A DNA stretch of 18,108 bases from NCBI GenBank assembly GCA_025455245.1, contig JALOMX010000043.1, positions 1 to 18,108 of the forward strand, given 5' to 3'. The notes below the pieces were generated by a model. The model had not been told where the DNA came from. It worked only from the letters and a program-made list of their open reading frames with translations, and did not search any database. The DNA is from Chitinophagaceae bacterium. Its GTDB lineage: Bacteria; Bacteroidota; Bacteroidia; Chitinophagales; Chitinophagaceae. Shown here piece by piece: positions 8,116-17,093 of the stretch (positions are counted from its first letter, which is position 1; each line of letters opens with the position of its first letter). Position numbers and translations under genes: made by a program.

Positions 8116-11100
8116 TTGCGCGAAACAATCCGTATAATATAAACCCTGATGAAAAGCAGTAGCGGCTTTAATCCGGCATTCATTGTTCCCGGCTGAAAAC
8201 TCGTGGCGCGTGCAAACAATGATGCGGCAGCATGATAATTCCGGATTAGCAAATAAATGGAAGCCAATTGCAAGTGGTACCTGTAAATATCCTCATTGTT
8301 TACTGCAAGACTTAAAGCCTTTTGGTGTGCTTCAATAGTTACCCGTAAAGGCGCAGAAAGTGGCAGGTTAAATTTTATCTGATCTCTTTCCACAGGGAAT
8401 TTTGACAATATATCCGAGAGCAGCCCTTGCATCCCGGCCTTATAATTATTTATGGTTTTCTCTGAATATCCTTCATGCGCATTTTCTGTAAAATCTGACG
8501 GGTTGAAAACACTACCGGACATATTAGTTATTCTTTCATTTAAATGATCTGCCAGCCGGCTATGCCAATAGAAAGAATTTGGAAATATGTTTACCATATC
8601 AAGATAAAAGTTACGGAGGTCGACACCCGATATGGAAAAATTATAGAAAATCAGAAAGTTTTCATTCAGCGGATCAATCTCATGTCCTGATGACTGAATG
8701 ATTTTTGGATATTGTTGCCAGAGTTTTTCTAAAGAATAAAACTGACCGGTTTTCTTATACAATGAAGCCAGCAAATTCACTCCGATAATTTTCTGATTAA
8801 TTCCACTGCCGGAATAAATACGCTGATATTCGGCTTCTGCCCGTTCAAAATATCCTAATGTTTCGAAAATCCTTCCCAGGTAGAAATGCAGATGACTTAT
8901 AGGAAAAAACAATCGTTCATATAATAATTTAAGACAAATGCTATCCATTTCCGGTATTACCGGTAAATTTCGATGACCGATCACATCCCAGATATTCTCT
9001 CCAAACCTAAATTCCTGTGATTTTGAGAATAAAACCTCTGCCTCCCCAATCCGGTCAGACGCAAAAAGGAATCTCGCATAATGATATAATACAATGAAAT
9101 TATCGGGAGCTTTTTGATAGGCCCATTCAAAAAGTGAACCGGCCATTTCAATATTTTTTTGTTCGAGAAATTCAATACCACCAATGGCAAGCAAATAAAT
9201 ATCGGAATCAGCAGTTAAATCCTGCCCTAAAAAACAAGGCCCCGTACTTTTCAATAATTGAGGTGGTGTAAACTCTATTGCTGAAATCGGGTTACCTGCC
9301 GGAGGAAGATAATAACCTTCACGTGTCCTCTCAGCCTGATAAAAAAAAGAATCGGCCAGGGCAAAACGTGCCGTTGCAGCATAAATAAAACCAAGACGCT
9401 CATACGGAAAATAATGCATTTTACTTGACTGCAAACTACGAAGTTGCATTTCTTCAGCCCTTAACCAATTGCCCGAAATTTCTTCTGTAACCCCTTCCTG
9501 CATCATCAGGCTTACAAGACCGGGTTGGAGCGCCCTCGCCTTATCTGCCATTTGCCGCGCCAACTTCAGGTTTCCCAGGCTATTGTAAAGCCCCACCATA
9601 TTTGCCAGGGGGACAGCCCATGATGGAGCAAAATCAATGGCCTTATTGTAGTAGAATAATGCAGAATCAACCTTCCCCTTTATTGCATGCAGATTAGCCA
9701 ATTCATTATAAATATAGGCTGCCTGCTTTTCAAGCGCAAGAGCCTCATACATGATGCTCATAGCAGTGTCGGCAAGCGGTTTGTTGTCTGCATACAATGG
9801 CATTTTTAACCTGTACAGCAACCCTTCAAAATATTTTGACGTAACCAATACCCGTTGATAAAGCCTTCCCTGTGGCTGCAATAACATTAATGCAACGCGG
9901 TACATGTTGACGTAGCGATCATATTCCCCATTCTTTATGTTGTAATAATTTCTTTTCTCCAGTTCTGCAAGGTCCCCGTTCAGGTAATCGTTAATCACCT
10001 CCTGTCCCTTTTCGTGAAGTACCGAAGCAATTGACTCATCGGCCATTCTTGCAAAAGAAGCATTTCGCTGTGTCATTCTGTAGAATCTGTCGATTGGTTC
10101 ATACGTTTCCTGAAACATCATATTGTTCCCCAATATGGTTTCAAAGATTCTTGCCCGCATTTTTGACATATCCTGTGTATCCACTTTGGAAAAATCGATC
10201 AGCTTTTCCAGGTTAAGTTTTCGTAATTGTTCTTCAAAAACCGATGCCGGTTCTGCCGAAGCTTCTTGTCTCGTGCTTGCGGACCCAAAAGGGATTTGTA
10301 CAGGATTTGAAAGTCTGATAGCCTTATTACCCAAAATTACCGGGGACTGATTAATATTCTGCATTTTGAGAAACTGATCGTTGATGAGTGACTTTTCAAG
10401 ATAGTCCTTTATCTCACCAACGGTAACCTCCTTGCTGCTATCCCTTGATGCTTCACCTTCAAGACCTTTTATCAGGTAATAAGAAAAAACACCGCGTCCA
10501 CCGCCCCAGGATTCGCTCTCGTTGCTTAACTGATCCGGTTCGCAGGATGCAAGCCGTACTTCGTTTTGCTCAACCCTTCGCAGTGCTTCACCCACTACCC
10601 TGCGGCCATTGAATCGATCACCTGCAAGTTTTCCTGAATGACAGGCATCTGTAATCACTATTACTTCTGCATCTTTTTTTGTAGAAAGGGTAGTAACAAA
10701 CAGGTTAATATCTTCTATCCTGATGGCATTTCGTGTATAGTTAAATCTTGGGGTATTATACGCTAAAAGAAAGCCGAGGTTGGCAAAGGTTTTGGTTTCC
10801 ATATCGCCGTGGCCGGCAAAATAAAAGTACACACGGTCATTCTTCTGCACCCTTGAAAACAACTGATCAAGGGCCAAATCGATTTCTGCAGTCGTGGCCC
10901 TTTCATTCAAAAGCAGCTTAATATTCTCTGAAGGAACATTTCCACCTGCAGGAGACTTTAAGAACTCCACAAACTTAACCGCATCATCGGCTGCAAATTG
11001 CAAAGACCTGATACCATTATCCTGGTATTTTGAAATACCAATAACAAGGGCATGAATTGCAGGAGCAGTTTGAGCAAAGACATTTGCCCAACACATACCG

Positions 11101-11129
11101 AAAAAAAACCATAAAAGAAACCGCATCAT
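8052..11129 (-). CDS. Secreted caspase-like protease with long TPR region, main part (frameshifted near 8188)
   Basis: The product is 1025 residues as read. A signal peptide covers 1-20 (WANVFAQ). A caspase/metacaspase domain (~24-275) starts with HALVIGISKY and has catalytic H107 (YFAGHGD) and C163 (ITDACHSG), followed by RLASCEPDQLSNES and GVFSYYLIKGL. A linker with a charged segment (~285-460) leads to TPR-like repeats from ~465 to the end (NELANLHAIKGKVDSALFYY). The last ~45 residues of this reading (from PGTMNAGLK on) lose TPR character and are out of frame. One added G in the GGG run at 8188-8190 (CCC on the plus strand) restores a single frame to the stop at 7672: 3458 bases plus one equals 1153 codons, that is 1152 residues. 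Predicted periplasmic or surface cysteine peptidase whose TPRs bind partners. The neighbour across the convergent junction is another caspase-like protein. Confidence 0.88.
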   Translation of the reverse strand: MMRFLLWFFFGMCWANVFAQTAPAIHALVIGISKYQDNGIRSLQFAADDAVKFVEFLKSPAGGNVPSENIKLLLNERATTAEIDLALDQLFSRVQKNDRVYFYFAGHGDMETKTFANLGFLLAYNTPRFNYTRNAIRIEDINLFVTTLSTKKDAEVIVITDACHSGKLAGDRFNGRRVVGEALRRVEQNEVRLASCEPDQLSNESESWGGGRGVFSYYLIKGLEGEASRDSSKEVTVGEIKDYLEKSLINDQFLKMQNINQSPVILGNKAIRLSNPVQIPFGSASTRQEASAEPASVFEEQLRKLNLEKLIDFSKVDTQDMSKMRARIFETILGNNMMFQETYEPIDRFYRMTQRNASFARMADESIASVLHEKGQEVINDYLNGDLAELEKRNYYNIKNGEYDRYVNMYRVALMLLQPQGRLYQRVLVTSKYFEGLLYRLKMPLYADNKPLADTAMSIMYEALALEKQAAYIYNELANLHAIKGKVDSALFYYNKAIDFAPSWAVPLANMVGLYNSLGNLKLARQMADKARALQPGLVSLMMQEGVTEEISGNWLRAEEMQLRSLQSSKMHYFPYERLGFIYAATARFALADSFFYQAERTREGYYLPPAGNPISAIEFTPPQLLKSTGPCFLGQDLTADSDIYLLAIGGIEFLEQKNIEMAGSLFEWAYQKAPDNFIVLYHYARFLFASDRIGEAEVLFSKSQEFRFGENIWDVIGHRNLPVIPEMDSICLKLLYERLFFPISHLHFYLGRIFETLGYFERAEAEYQRIYSGSGINQKIIGVNLLASLYKKTGQFYSLEKLWQQYPKIIQSSGHEIDPLNENFLIFYNFSISGVDLRNFYLDMVNIFPNSFYWHSRLADHLNERITNMSGSVFNPSDFTENAHEGYSEKTINNYKAGMQGLLSDILSKFPVERDQIKFNLPLSAPLRVTIEAHQKALSLAVNNEDIYRYHLQLASIYLLIRNYHAAASLFARATSFQPGTMNAGLKPLLLFIRVYIIRIVSRNWIPFFQIMPYWERIICCLLK

Positions 11130-11153
11130 TAGTTTATGTCATATACAGGCCAA

Positions 11154-11184
11154 TAAAGATAACCATACCCAAATAACCGGCCAA
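11154..11184 (-). promoter_or_regulatory. Candidate Bacteroidota-type promoter for the caspase-TPR gene
   Basis: On the minus strand there is TTG (11184-11182), a 20-base spacer, then TATCTTTA (11161-11154). This matches the Bacteroidota primary sigma pattern TTG-N17..23-TAnnTTTG except for the last base. Transcription would start near 11147, about 17 bases before the ATG at 11129. The short spacing fits a dedicated promoter in the 63-base gap after the sugar dehydrogenase-like gene. Confidence 0.4.
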
Positions 11185-11192
11185 TATGATCG

Positions 11193-12416
11193 CTATTTTT
11201 TACGGATACGGTAAAGCTTCCCTCCATCGGTAACCGTATAAAGTGCCCCATTCAGATAGGCAACATCCCTGAAACGGTCCTGTTTATCAGATAAAAGACG
11301 CTCCTCACCTACTACTTTATTGTCTTTTATGACAAGCCTTGCTATATGCATGCTGCTTAAACCCCCGATGAATAAGTTGTTTTTCCATTCCGGAATTTCA
11401 TCTCCTTTATAAAAGGCCATTCCGCTCGGCGATAACACAGGATCCCAATAATAAACAGGTTGTTCCATACCCTCCTTCTGCTGAATTCCATCCCCGATTT
11501 TAAACCCGCTGTACTCAAGTCCATAAGTTATCACAGGCCAACCATAATTTTTTCCGGGCTTGATCAAATTCAGCTCATCCCCGCCGCGAGGCCCAAACTC
11601 GGCCTCCCACAAATCACCTGTTTCAGGGTGGATATCAAGACTCTGTACATTACGATTGCCGTAGCAGTAAATTTCGGGCAAAGCATCTGCCGTATTGATA
11701 AAAGGATTGCCCGGTGCGGGTTTGCCATCGGTAGTGATCTTGAAAATTTTTCCGAGACCTGAATTAAGCCATTGTGCCTGCTTTCGTCCTTCAGGGTTTG
11801 ATCGCTCGCCCGTGCTTACAAACATGTGCCCGTCTTTATCAAACACAATGCGTGAGCCGAAGTGCAAGCTGCTGTTAAGTTCAGGGGTGGCCCTGAAAAT
11901 CACTGTCGGGTTTTCAATCTTTGTTTCATCGGTTGAGATTTTTCCTTTGGCAACGGCTGTCAGATTGCCGTTACCATACTTTTCCGAATAAGACCAATAG
12001 ATCATCCGGTTTTGCTCAAACAAAGGATCCAGTGACACATCGAGCATTCCTCCCTGCCCCCTTGCCACAACAGGGGGAAACCCTTCAATTTTTTTGGAAG
12101 AATTATTTTCTCCGGAAAAAATGGTCATATAGCCCTTTATATGTGTTATCAACAACCGCCCATCGGGCATTGGTACTACAGCCCATGGTCGTTCAAGTCC
12201 TTCTGCAAGTTTTTCAACCACGTAGGGAGTAGATGTAGAAACACTGCCTATACGTGTTTGTCCCTTGAACGCAGGTTTATAATCTGTATTTGGCTTTTCC
12301 GTTTCAACAGGCTCTCCACCTTTAGGTGACTTATTCTGCCCCGAAACATTACCGCTATTACAGGCAAACAGAACTACCAACACCAAAAGACAACACAGGT
12401 TTCGGATATTTATCAT
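11193..12416 (-). CDS. PQQ-dependent sugar dehydrogenase-like lipoprotein (soluble glucose dehydrogenase family)
   Basis: Family members are six-bladed beta-propellers that use pyrroloquinoline quinone to oxidise aldoses. The chosen start is the ATG at 12416 (407 residues), which gives a lipoprotein signal with lipobox LFAC and lipidated C19; a GTG at 12449 would add 11 residues. Motifs seen: ERPWAVVPMPDGRLLIT at 75-91, GGMLDVSLDP at 122-131, H185 in SSLHFGSR, YGNRNVQSLDIHP at 252-264, EFGPRGGDELNLIKPG at 273-288, and R381/R383 in DRFRDVA. The H185, R255-N256 and R381/R383 positions correspond to the PQQ-contacting residues of soluble glucose dehydrogenase. Anchored in the membrane facing the periplasm. 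No PQQ synthesis gene is in the window, so cofactor supply is unknown. It is encoded 58 bases after the protease gene on the same strand. Substrate unknown. Confidence 0.88.
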   Translation of the reverse strand: MINIRNLCCLLVLVVLFACNSGNVSGQNKSPKGGEPVETEKPNTDYKPAFKGQTRIGSVSTSTPYVVEKLAEGLERPWAVVPMPDGRLLITHIKGYMTIFSGENNSSKKIEGFPPVVARGQGGMLDVSLDPLFEQNRMIYWSYSEKYGNGNLTAVAKGKISTDETKIENPTVIFRATPELNSSLHFGSRIVFDKDGHMFVSTGERSNPEGRKQAQWLNSGLGKIFKITTDGKPAPGNPFINTADALPEIYCYGNRNVQSLDIHPETGDLWEAEFGPRGGDELNLIKPGKNYGWPVITYGLEYSGFKIGDGIQQKEGMEQPVYYWDPVLSPSGMAFYKGDEIPEWKNNLFIGGLSSMHIARLVIKDNKVVGEERLLSDKQDRFRDVAYLNGALYTVTDGGKLYRIRKK

Positions 12417-12474
12417 AAAAAAATCTATAATGTTTCTATGCAACTGCACAAATTTTATGGTAGAAAATTATCTG

Positions 12475-15400
12475 CTATTTTTTGACCCTTACAGGATAAT
12501 CAGGTGTTTTTACTTCCTTAGGCGGATTAGCCTTCAATTGTTCTTTAATGATTTCAATGGCTTTTTCCAATTGAGGGTCTTTGCCTTTAATTACTTCGGA
12601 AGGCCATTGCTCTACCTCAATATCTGGAGGAGTTCCAACATTCTCTATACCAAATCCGTTTTCATCATAAAAGGCAAGATTGGGGGCTGTTACACTACCG
12701 CCATCTATAAATTCTGGGAAACCGAGAATGCCAACAAGACCACCCCAGGTTGTTTTTCCTACCAGTGTCCCAAGCTTAAATTTGCGGAAGAGATAAGGCA
12801 GATAATCTCCGCCTGAACCGGCTGTTTCATCAATCAGCATAACCTTTGGCCCTTGTATGGAAGCATTGGGCGCTTTCTGATCTTTTCCATGACGATAGTT
12901 CCAATAAGATTGTTCAGGCCGTTTTAAAATATCAATGTAATAATCGGCCAACTGCCCGCCACCATTAAACCGCTCATCTACAATGATTGCTTTTTTATTG
13001 GCCTGCGGAAAAAAGTATCGCTTAAAATACTCATGGCCAAGTGTAGTTGTATTAGGTACGTACACATAGGCCACTTGTCCGTTGGTAGCTTCATGCACCT
13101 TTTTCATGTTTCCCTCAACCCAATCACGGTTTCTTAATCCGGACTCACTGGCAACGGGTACCACCTTGACGACACGTGCATTGGAACCATCAGAAGAAGC
13201 CGATACTTTCAACTCCACATTCTTACCGGAGGTATTTTCGAAAAAGCTATAGAAGTTCTGATCAGAGGTTACATTAGTTCCGTTCACGGCTATGATATAA
13301 TCACCCACCTTAACATCCACACCGGGTTCTGTTAGCGGCGAGCGCAAATCAGGCGTCCAGTTCAAGCCCCCATAAATCTTTTTAATGCGATAACGGTTGT
13401 TACTGATTTCATAATCCGCACCCAACAATCCGCCCGGGATAAATTCAGGATTCACCCTTCGGTCTCCGGTTCCTGAAAACCTATGATGACCAACTGCCAA
13501 TTCGCTGAACATCCATTGCATTACCCGGTAAAGGTCCCCATGGCTCGCTATATCGGGCAGAAATACTTCATATTTTTTCTTCATGGCATTCCAGTCGGCG
13601 CCGTGCATATTGGGGTCATAAAAATAATCCCGGTTTACCCGCCATGCTTCATGAAATATATTTCCCCACTCTTCCTGCGGGTTGATCTTTACCTGAACAT
13701 TGGCCGTGTTCAACATGGCATCAGGTCCGGGCTTTTGGCCTGTAGAAACGATGCCCCATTTACCCCTTGATTGAAAAAATAGTTTTTCGCCTTTTGAAGC
13801 TATCATAAACCCATCGGCAGGCATTATGGGTTCCTCCTTTCTTTTCTTCAAACTGTAATTGTGCAACATAGCAGGCCCGCTGTTGAATGGAGTTGCGGCT
13901 ATGTAATACAATTCACCTTCCTTGGGAATGGCAAGTGAACGATAACGGCCCCTTGCAATGGGCAAAGGAATGATTCGCGTTTCCAGTCCATCCCAATCAA
14001 TTTTCATGGAGGGTTTGGTTGCAGTTGCAGGTTTGGCGGTATCAGGCTTTGACGCAGGCTTTTCTGCAGAAGCCTCCTTTACTTCCTCCATGTCATTTTC
14101 TTTTGCCAGCGGTGACTTCACACTATTTTGAAGGGTAACCAGGTAAATAGTGTTGGTGGATGTCATATCCTGATTGGATTGATCGAACCAGTTGACCACA
14201 GGTCCTGCATCGGTGCTTGCCAGCATGTACAGGTATTTCCCTGAAGGATCAAAACGAGGTTCTGTAACATTACTCAGCCCGTCACTGACCGGATAGGACT
14301 TATTTTCTGAAACAGCATAAATGAATGCCTGCTCAAAGTTGGTAGAAGTGATGATGGTATAGGATATAAAATTACCATCGGCCGACCAACTGCCAAACAA
14401 TTGCCGGAAGGGCCCCGGTACATAATGCACATCTTCGGCTATAGTGGTTTGTTTACCTGAAGCAACATCCATTACATAAAGCCGACGACCGTTATCTACA
14501 AAGCAAAGTTTTTTACTATCGGGCGACCAATTGATGAAAGCATAAAATCCGGACCCTGTAAGCGGGATGGGCCGGGCATCGCCGCTGCCATCCTGGTTTT
14601 TAATATGCAATGCGTATTCCCCATTGGCATCGCTGAAGTAAGCAATCGACTTACCATCGGGTGACCATGCAGGAAACTTTTCATGAACACCGGGTGTATT
14701 GGTCAAATTGATGGGATCGCCCTTTTGCCCGGGAATCGTGATGATTTCGCCGCGGAAGTCAACCACGACACGTGCGCCTGAAGGTGAGATATGGCCACTG
14801 CGTATATATTCATCGCCTTTTACAAAACGTGCACGATGATCAAGCAGGTCGGCTGCGATGCCCACCTTTAAGCGACTGGAAGATTTTGTCTGATTATTGT
14901 ACACAAACAAATAACCTGCCTGCGAAAAAATGATATCATTACCCGAGCCATCGAGGCTTGACACCGGAAAGTCCCGATAGTTACTGAGACGCGATATGCT
15001 TTTTGTTGAAGGATCGTAACTATACAGATTAAATTCACCATCCCGGTCGCTGCGGAAATAAACCTGATTGCCTTCCCATACCGGTCGTGTATCATTGCAT
15101 CCTCCTTTGGGCCTTGGCACTTCAGTAACGGAACCCGACTTGACGTCGAACAGCCATATCCGGCTCATCGTGCCACCCCGATAATTTTTCCACTGCTCAA
15201 AAGCATCCGGAATAGGTGTGTATGCAATTTTGCTTCCATCGGGACTAAATGAAGCCCAGAAAGCGTTGGGAATCGAAAGCTGTTCTTCCCGGCCGGATTG
15301 AACATCTACCGTAAAGAGTTGCAAATACCGTGTGGTAAAACTGTTTCGTGGAGAAGCGAACAATACCTTTTTACCATCCGGAGAAAAATCGCGTACAAGG

Positions 15401-15738
15401 TCTGTGCCGGGGTGCCAGGTAAGCCTTTTGGGTACTCCTCCCGCTGCCGGCACCAGAAACACATCTGAATTGCCATCATACTGACCGGTAAAGGCAATCA
15501 TACTTCCATCGGGCGAAAACACCGGATTCGACTCCTGCCCTTCGCTGACGGTTATCCGCCGGGGATTGGAACCATCCCGATTGGCTACCCAAAGGTCTTC
15601 GGCGTAAATAAAGGCAATATGATTTTTACTGATTGCAGGTTGCCATAAAAGGCGGGTATCGTTGGTATCGATTGCCGATGCAGAAAAAACAAAACCAAAC
15701 TGCATGACAAAAAGCAAAACATTATGATACATTTTCAT
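12475..15738 (-). CDS. Tricorn-type protease (PD40 propeller, PDZ, S41 peptidase)
   Basis: 1087 residues, near the length of archaeal Tricorn. A signal peptide covers ~1-22 (FSASA). Residues ~28-540 hold WD40-like PD40 repeats (VFSPDGSMIAFTG, DFSPDGKKVLFAS, AWSPDGKSIAYFS, NWSPDSKKLCFVD). A Lys/Ala/Pro-rich linker lies at ~548-575. The C-terminal part has the Tricorn core domain with HHRFSGTGDRR (H751-H752), a PDZ-like domain (~800-850) and a serine peptidase of family S41. The latter includes DERFNGGGQLADYY, nucleophile S975 in DETAGSGGD and E1032 in GFGIENVGTPPD. It probably trims peptides in the periplasm. The position before the histidine, serine in Tricorn (S745), is glycine here (G750). 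The upstream spacer of 134 bases may hold its promoter; I see no convincing one. Confidence 0.93.
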   Translation of the reverse strand: MKMYHNVLLFVMQFGFVFSASAIDTNDTRLLWQPAISKNHIAFIYAEDLWVANRDGSNPRRITVSEGQESNPVFSPDGSMIAFTGQYDGNSDVFLVPAAGGVPKRLTWHPGTDLVRDFSPDGKKVLFASPRNSFTTRYLQLFTVDVQSGREEQLSIPNAFWASFSPDGSKIAYTPIPDAFEQWKNYRGGTMSRIWLFDVKSGSVTEVPRPKGGCNDTRPVWEGNQVYFRSDRDGEFNLYSYDPSTKSISRLSNYRDFPVSSLDGSGNDIIFSQAGYLFVYNNQTKSSSRLKVGIAADLLDHRARFVKGDEYIRSGHISPSGARVVVDFRGEIITIPGQKGDPINLTNTPGVHEKFPAWSPDGKSIAYFSDANGEYALHIKNQDGSGDARPIPLTGSGFYAFINWSPDSKKLCFVDNGRRLYVMDVASGKQTTIAEDVHYVPGPFRQLFGSWSADGNFISYTIITSTNFEQAFIYAVSENKSYPVSDGLSNVTEPRFDPSGKYLYMLASTDAGPVVNWFDQSNQDMTSTNTIYLVTLQNSVKSPLAKENDMEEVKEASAEKPASKPDTAKPATATKPSMKIDWDGLETRIIPLPIARGRYRSLAIPKEGELYYIAATPFNSGPAMLHNYSLKKRKEEPIMPADGFMIASKGEKLFFQSRGKWGIVSTGQKPGPDAMLNTANVQVKINPQEEWGNIFHEAWRVNRDYFYDPNMHGADWNAMKKKYEVFLPDIASHGDLYRVMQWMFSELAVGHHRFSGTGDRRVNPEFIPGGLLGADYEISNNRYRIKKIYGGLNWTPDLRSPLTEPGVDVKVGDYIIAVNGTNVTSDQNFYSFFENTSGKNVELKVSASSDGSNARVVKVVPVASESGLRNRDWVEGNMKKVHEATNGQVAYVYVPNTTTLGHEYFKRYFFPQANKKAIIVDERFNGGGQLADYYIDILKRPEQSYWNYRHGKDQKAPNASIQGPKVMLIDETAGSGGDYLPYLFRKFKLGTLVGKTTWGGLVGILGFPEFIDGGSVTAPNLAFYDENGFGIENVGTPPDIEVEQWPSEVIKGKDPQLEKAIEIIKEQLKANPPKEVKTPDYPVRVKK

Positions 15739-15872
15739 ATGGGGGTAAAATTTAAGTTTTTACAAGCAATTAGCGATAAAGGTAATTAAGCACAGCCAAC
15801 ATACCACAGGAAAATGAATAAAAGAGTGGATACCGTTATAAACGGATTTCCGGTCTTTATAAGCCGGATAAA
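15739..15872. other. Intergenic spacer between the flavin oxidase and the Tricorn-type protease
   Basis: No coding capacity is evident. The spacer holds a short perfect hairpin at 15833-15845 (CCGTT, loop ATA, AACGG) and a weaker one at ~15849-15868 (TCCGG...CCGGA). Both lie just downstream of the oxidase stop on the minus strand. They could end its transcript but lack a T tract. A TACCTTTA element on the minus strand (15784-15777) resembles a -7 box but has no TTG at the right distance. Confidence 0.4.
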
Positions 15873-16301
15873 TCAGGCAAAACGTTGAATGCCTAAAAAA
15901 CCAACAGGCATGTTCGTTTTGCCATGAATCGCCATTTCTGAAAGGATTTCGCCGAAGGCCGAAGCAAATTTGAAACCATGCCCGCTGAAGCCTGCAGCCA
16001 CCACTACCCTTTGCTCAAAACCCGGAAGGAAATCAATAATAAAATGCTCATCGGGGCTATTGGTGTACAGGCAGGTTTTCAGCAAATTGGTTGAAATATA
16101 AAGTCCGGGAAAGAACCTGTGCAGAAAATCTTTCAAAACCGCCTCTTCATCCTTCATATCAGTACGGTCAACGGAGTCGGGATCGCATATTTTACCCGGA
16201 TAATGCCATGCAAGTTTAAAACCTTCGGGGCCGCTGAACCTGCCGGATGGCAGCATAGGAAAACCATAAAAGCATCCGGGAAGATCATCAACAGCTATCA
16301 T
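15873..16301 (-). CDS. Flavin amine oxidase (MSOX/SolA-like), C-terminal part separated by a frameshift
   Basis: The C-terminal part of the oxidase that begins at 17031. It holds residues essential to the family. K29 (GFKLAWHYPG) corresponds to the oxygen-activating lysine of monomeric sarcosine oxidase. C77 in KTCLYTNSPDEHFIID corresponds to the cysteine that binds FAD covalently. GFSGHGFKFASAFGE at 104-118 is the C-terminal FAD motif. The ATG at 16301 is an internal methionine. The frame is open upstream, and EHVSLGNFPCW precedes it as the natural continuation of the first part. Confidence 0.8.
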   Translation of the reverse strand: MIAVDDLPGCFYGFPMLPSGRFSGPEGFKLAWHYPGKICDPDSVDRTDMKDEEAVLKDFLHRFFPGLYISTNLLKTCLYTNSPDEHFIIDFLPGFEQRVVVAAGFSGHGFKFASAFGEILSEMAIHGKTNMPVGFLGIQRFA

Positions 16302-16314
16302 CCAGCAGGGAAAA

Positions 16315-17031
16315 TTACCCAGCGAAACATGTTCGGGAGGCAGGCATTACCCATGCCAACACCTGCCTTGTAACCTTTAATGGAACAGAAAGCGCAGGCA
16401 GGACTTGTGTTGTCCATGGCCCTGAGGTGATGACCAGTTTTTCTGCAAAAAATACGCCCGCAGTGGTAAATACCTCAAACAAGCCACCTTTGTCTTTCCA
16501 ATACTCCACTTTGGTACCCGTAATGATTTCGGCACCCGACTCAATTGCCTTATCAGCATATAAGCGGATTGATTTTTCCGGCGTAACAAAGCCGGCATCC
16601 GGCTCAAAGAGACAATCGTAATCAGAGGGGATTGCCAGATGAGGATTCGATGCTGCACATGCTGAAGGATTGGTTACGTCAATGCGTATACCGTAAGTTT
16701 CAGATGCAATCCGTACCCCGGTCATGATGGAGTGGTCTTTTGGCCCTGCATACAACAATCCGGATTTGAAATATACCTGTTCACCGGAGATTGCTTCAAG
16801 GTGTTTCCAGTTTTCATAAGCCCTTTGCAACAGGGGAACATAATCGGGATGTTCAAAGTATGCTTTGCGAATAATACGGCTTTGACCTGCATGTGAACCC
16901 TTATCATTCGGGATGTCAAATTGTTCGATACCCAAAACCTTAGCCCCACTGGCTGCCAGGTAATAACAGGCAGCGGAACCCATGGAGCCCACACCAATTA
17001 CGATTACCCCGAAGATGCTGCCTTCCCGCAT
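16315..17031 (-). CDS. FAD-dependent amine oxidase, monomeric sarcosine oxidase / N-methyl-L-tryptophan oxidase family, N-terminal part
   Basis: The family oxidises secondary amino acids (sarcosine, N-methyltryptophan and relatives) with oxygen, giving an aldehyde, hydrogen peroxide and the free amine. This part has the dinucleotide motif VIVIGVGSMGSAACYYLA, the acidic end of strand 2 (GIEQF), and the family signature SHAGQSRIIRKAYFEHPDYV. It ends prematurely at 16315 in MPASRTCFAG. Removing one base from the GGG run at 16335-16337 joins MPAS to EHVSLGNFPCW and the downstream frame: 1159 bases minus one equals 386 codons, or 385 residues, the normal family length. The gene as given cannot make a working enzyme unless the extra base is a sequencing error. 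It follows the aminotransferase gene by 62 bases, possibly co-transcribed. Substrate unknown. Confidence 0.85.
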   Translation of the reverse strand: MREGSIFGVIVIGVGSMGSAACYYLAASGAKVLGIEQFDIPNDKGSHAGQSRIIRKAYFEHPDYVPLLQRAYENWKHLEAISGEQVYFKSGLLYAGPKDHSIMTGVRIASETYGIRIDVTNPSACAASNPHLAIPSDYDCLFEPDAGFVTPEKSIRLYADKAIESGAEIITGTKVEYWKDKGGLFEVFTTAGVFFAEKLVITSGPWTTQVLPALSVPLKVTRQVLAWVMPASRTCFAG

Positions 17032-17093
17032 AGTTTCGCTTTTTTTATCGTGTGTAGATTTGAGTAATCGGAAACAACTTTAATTCTTTGTAC

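Noticed and set aside
8180..8195. Programmed -1 ribosomal frameshift in the caspase-TPR gene
   Set aside because: The local sequence (CCGGGAACAATG) lacks the X XXY YYZ heptamer and I see no strong stem or pseudoknot after it; a single-base indel explains the data.
6285..11129. Caspase pair as an anti-phage or abortive-infection system
   Set aside because: Both proteins have signal peptides, and no nucleic-acid sensor, nuclease, gasdermin-like or toxin gene is adjacent. Nothing in the sequence supports a defence role.
12430..12816. Plus-strand open frame across the dehydrogenase-protease gap
   Set aside because: It is mostly antisense to the end of the protease gene, with composition of a shadow frame.
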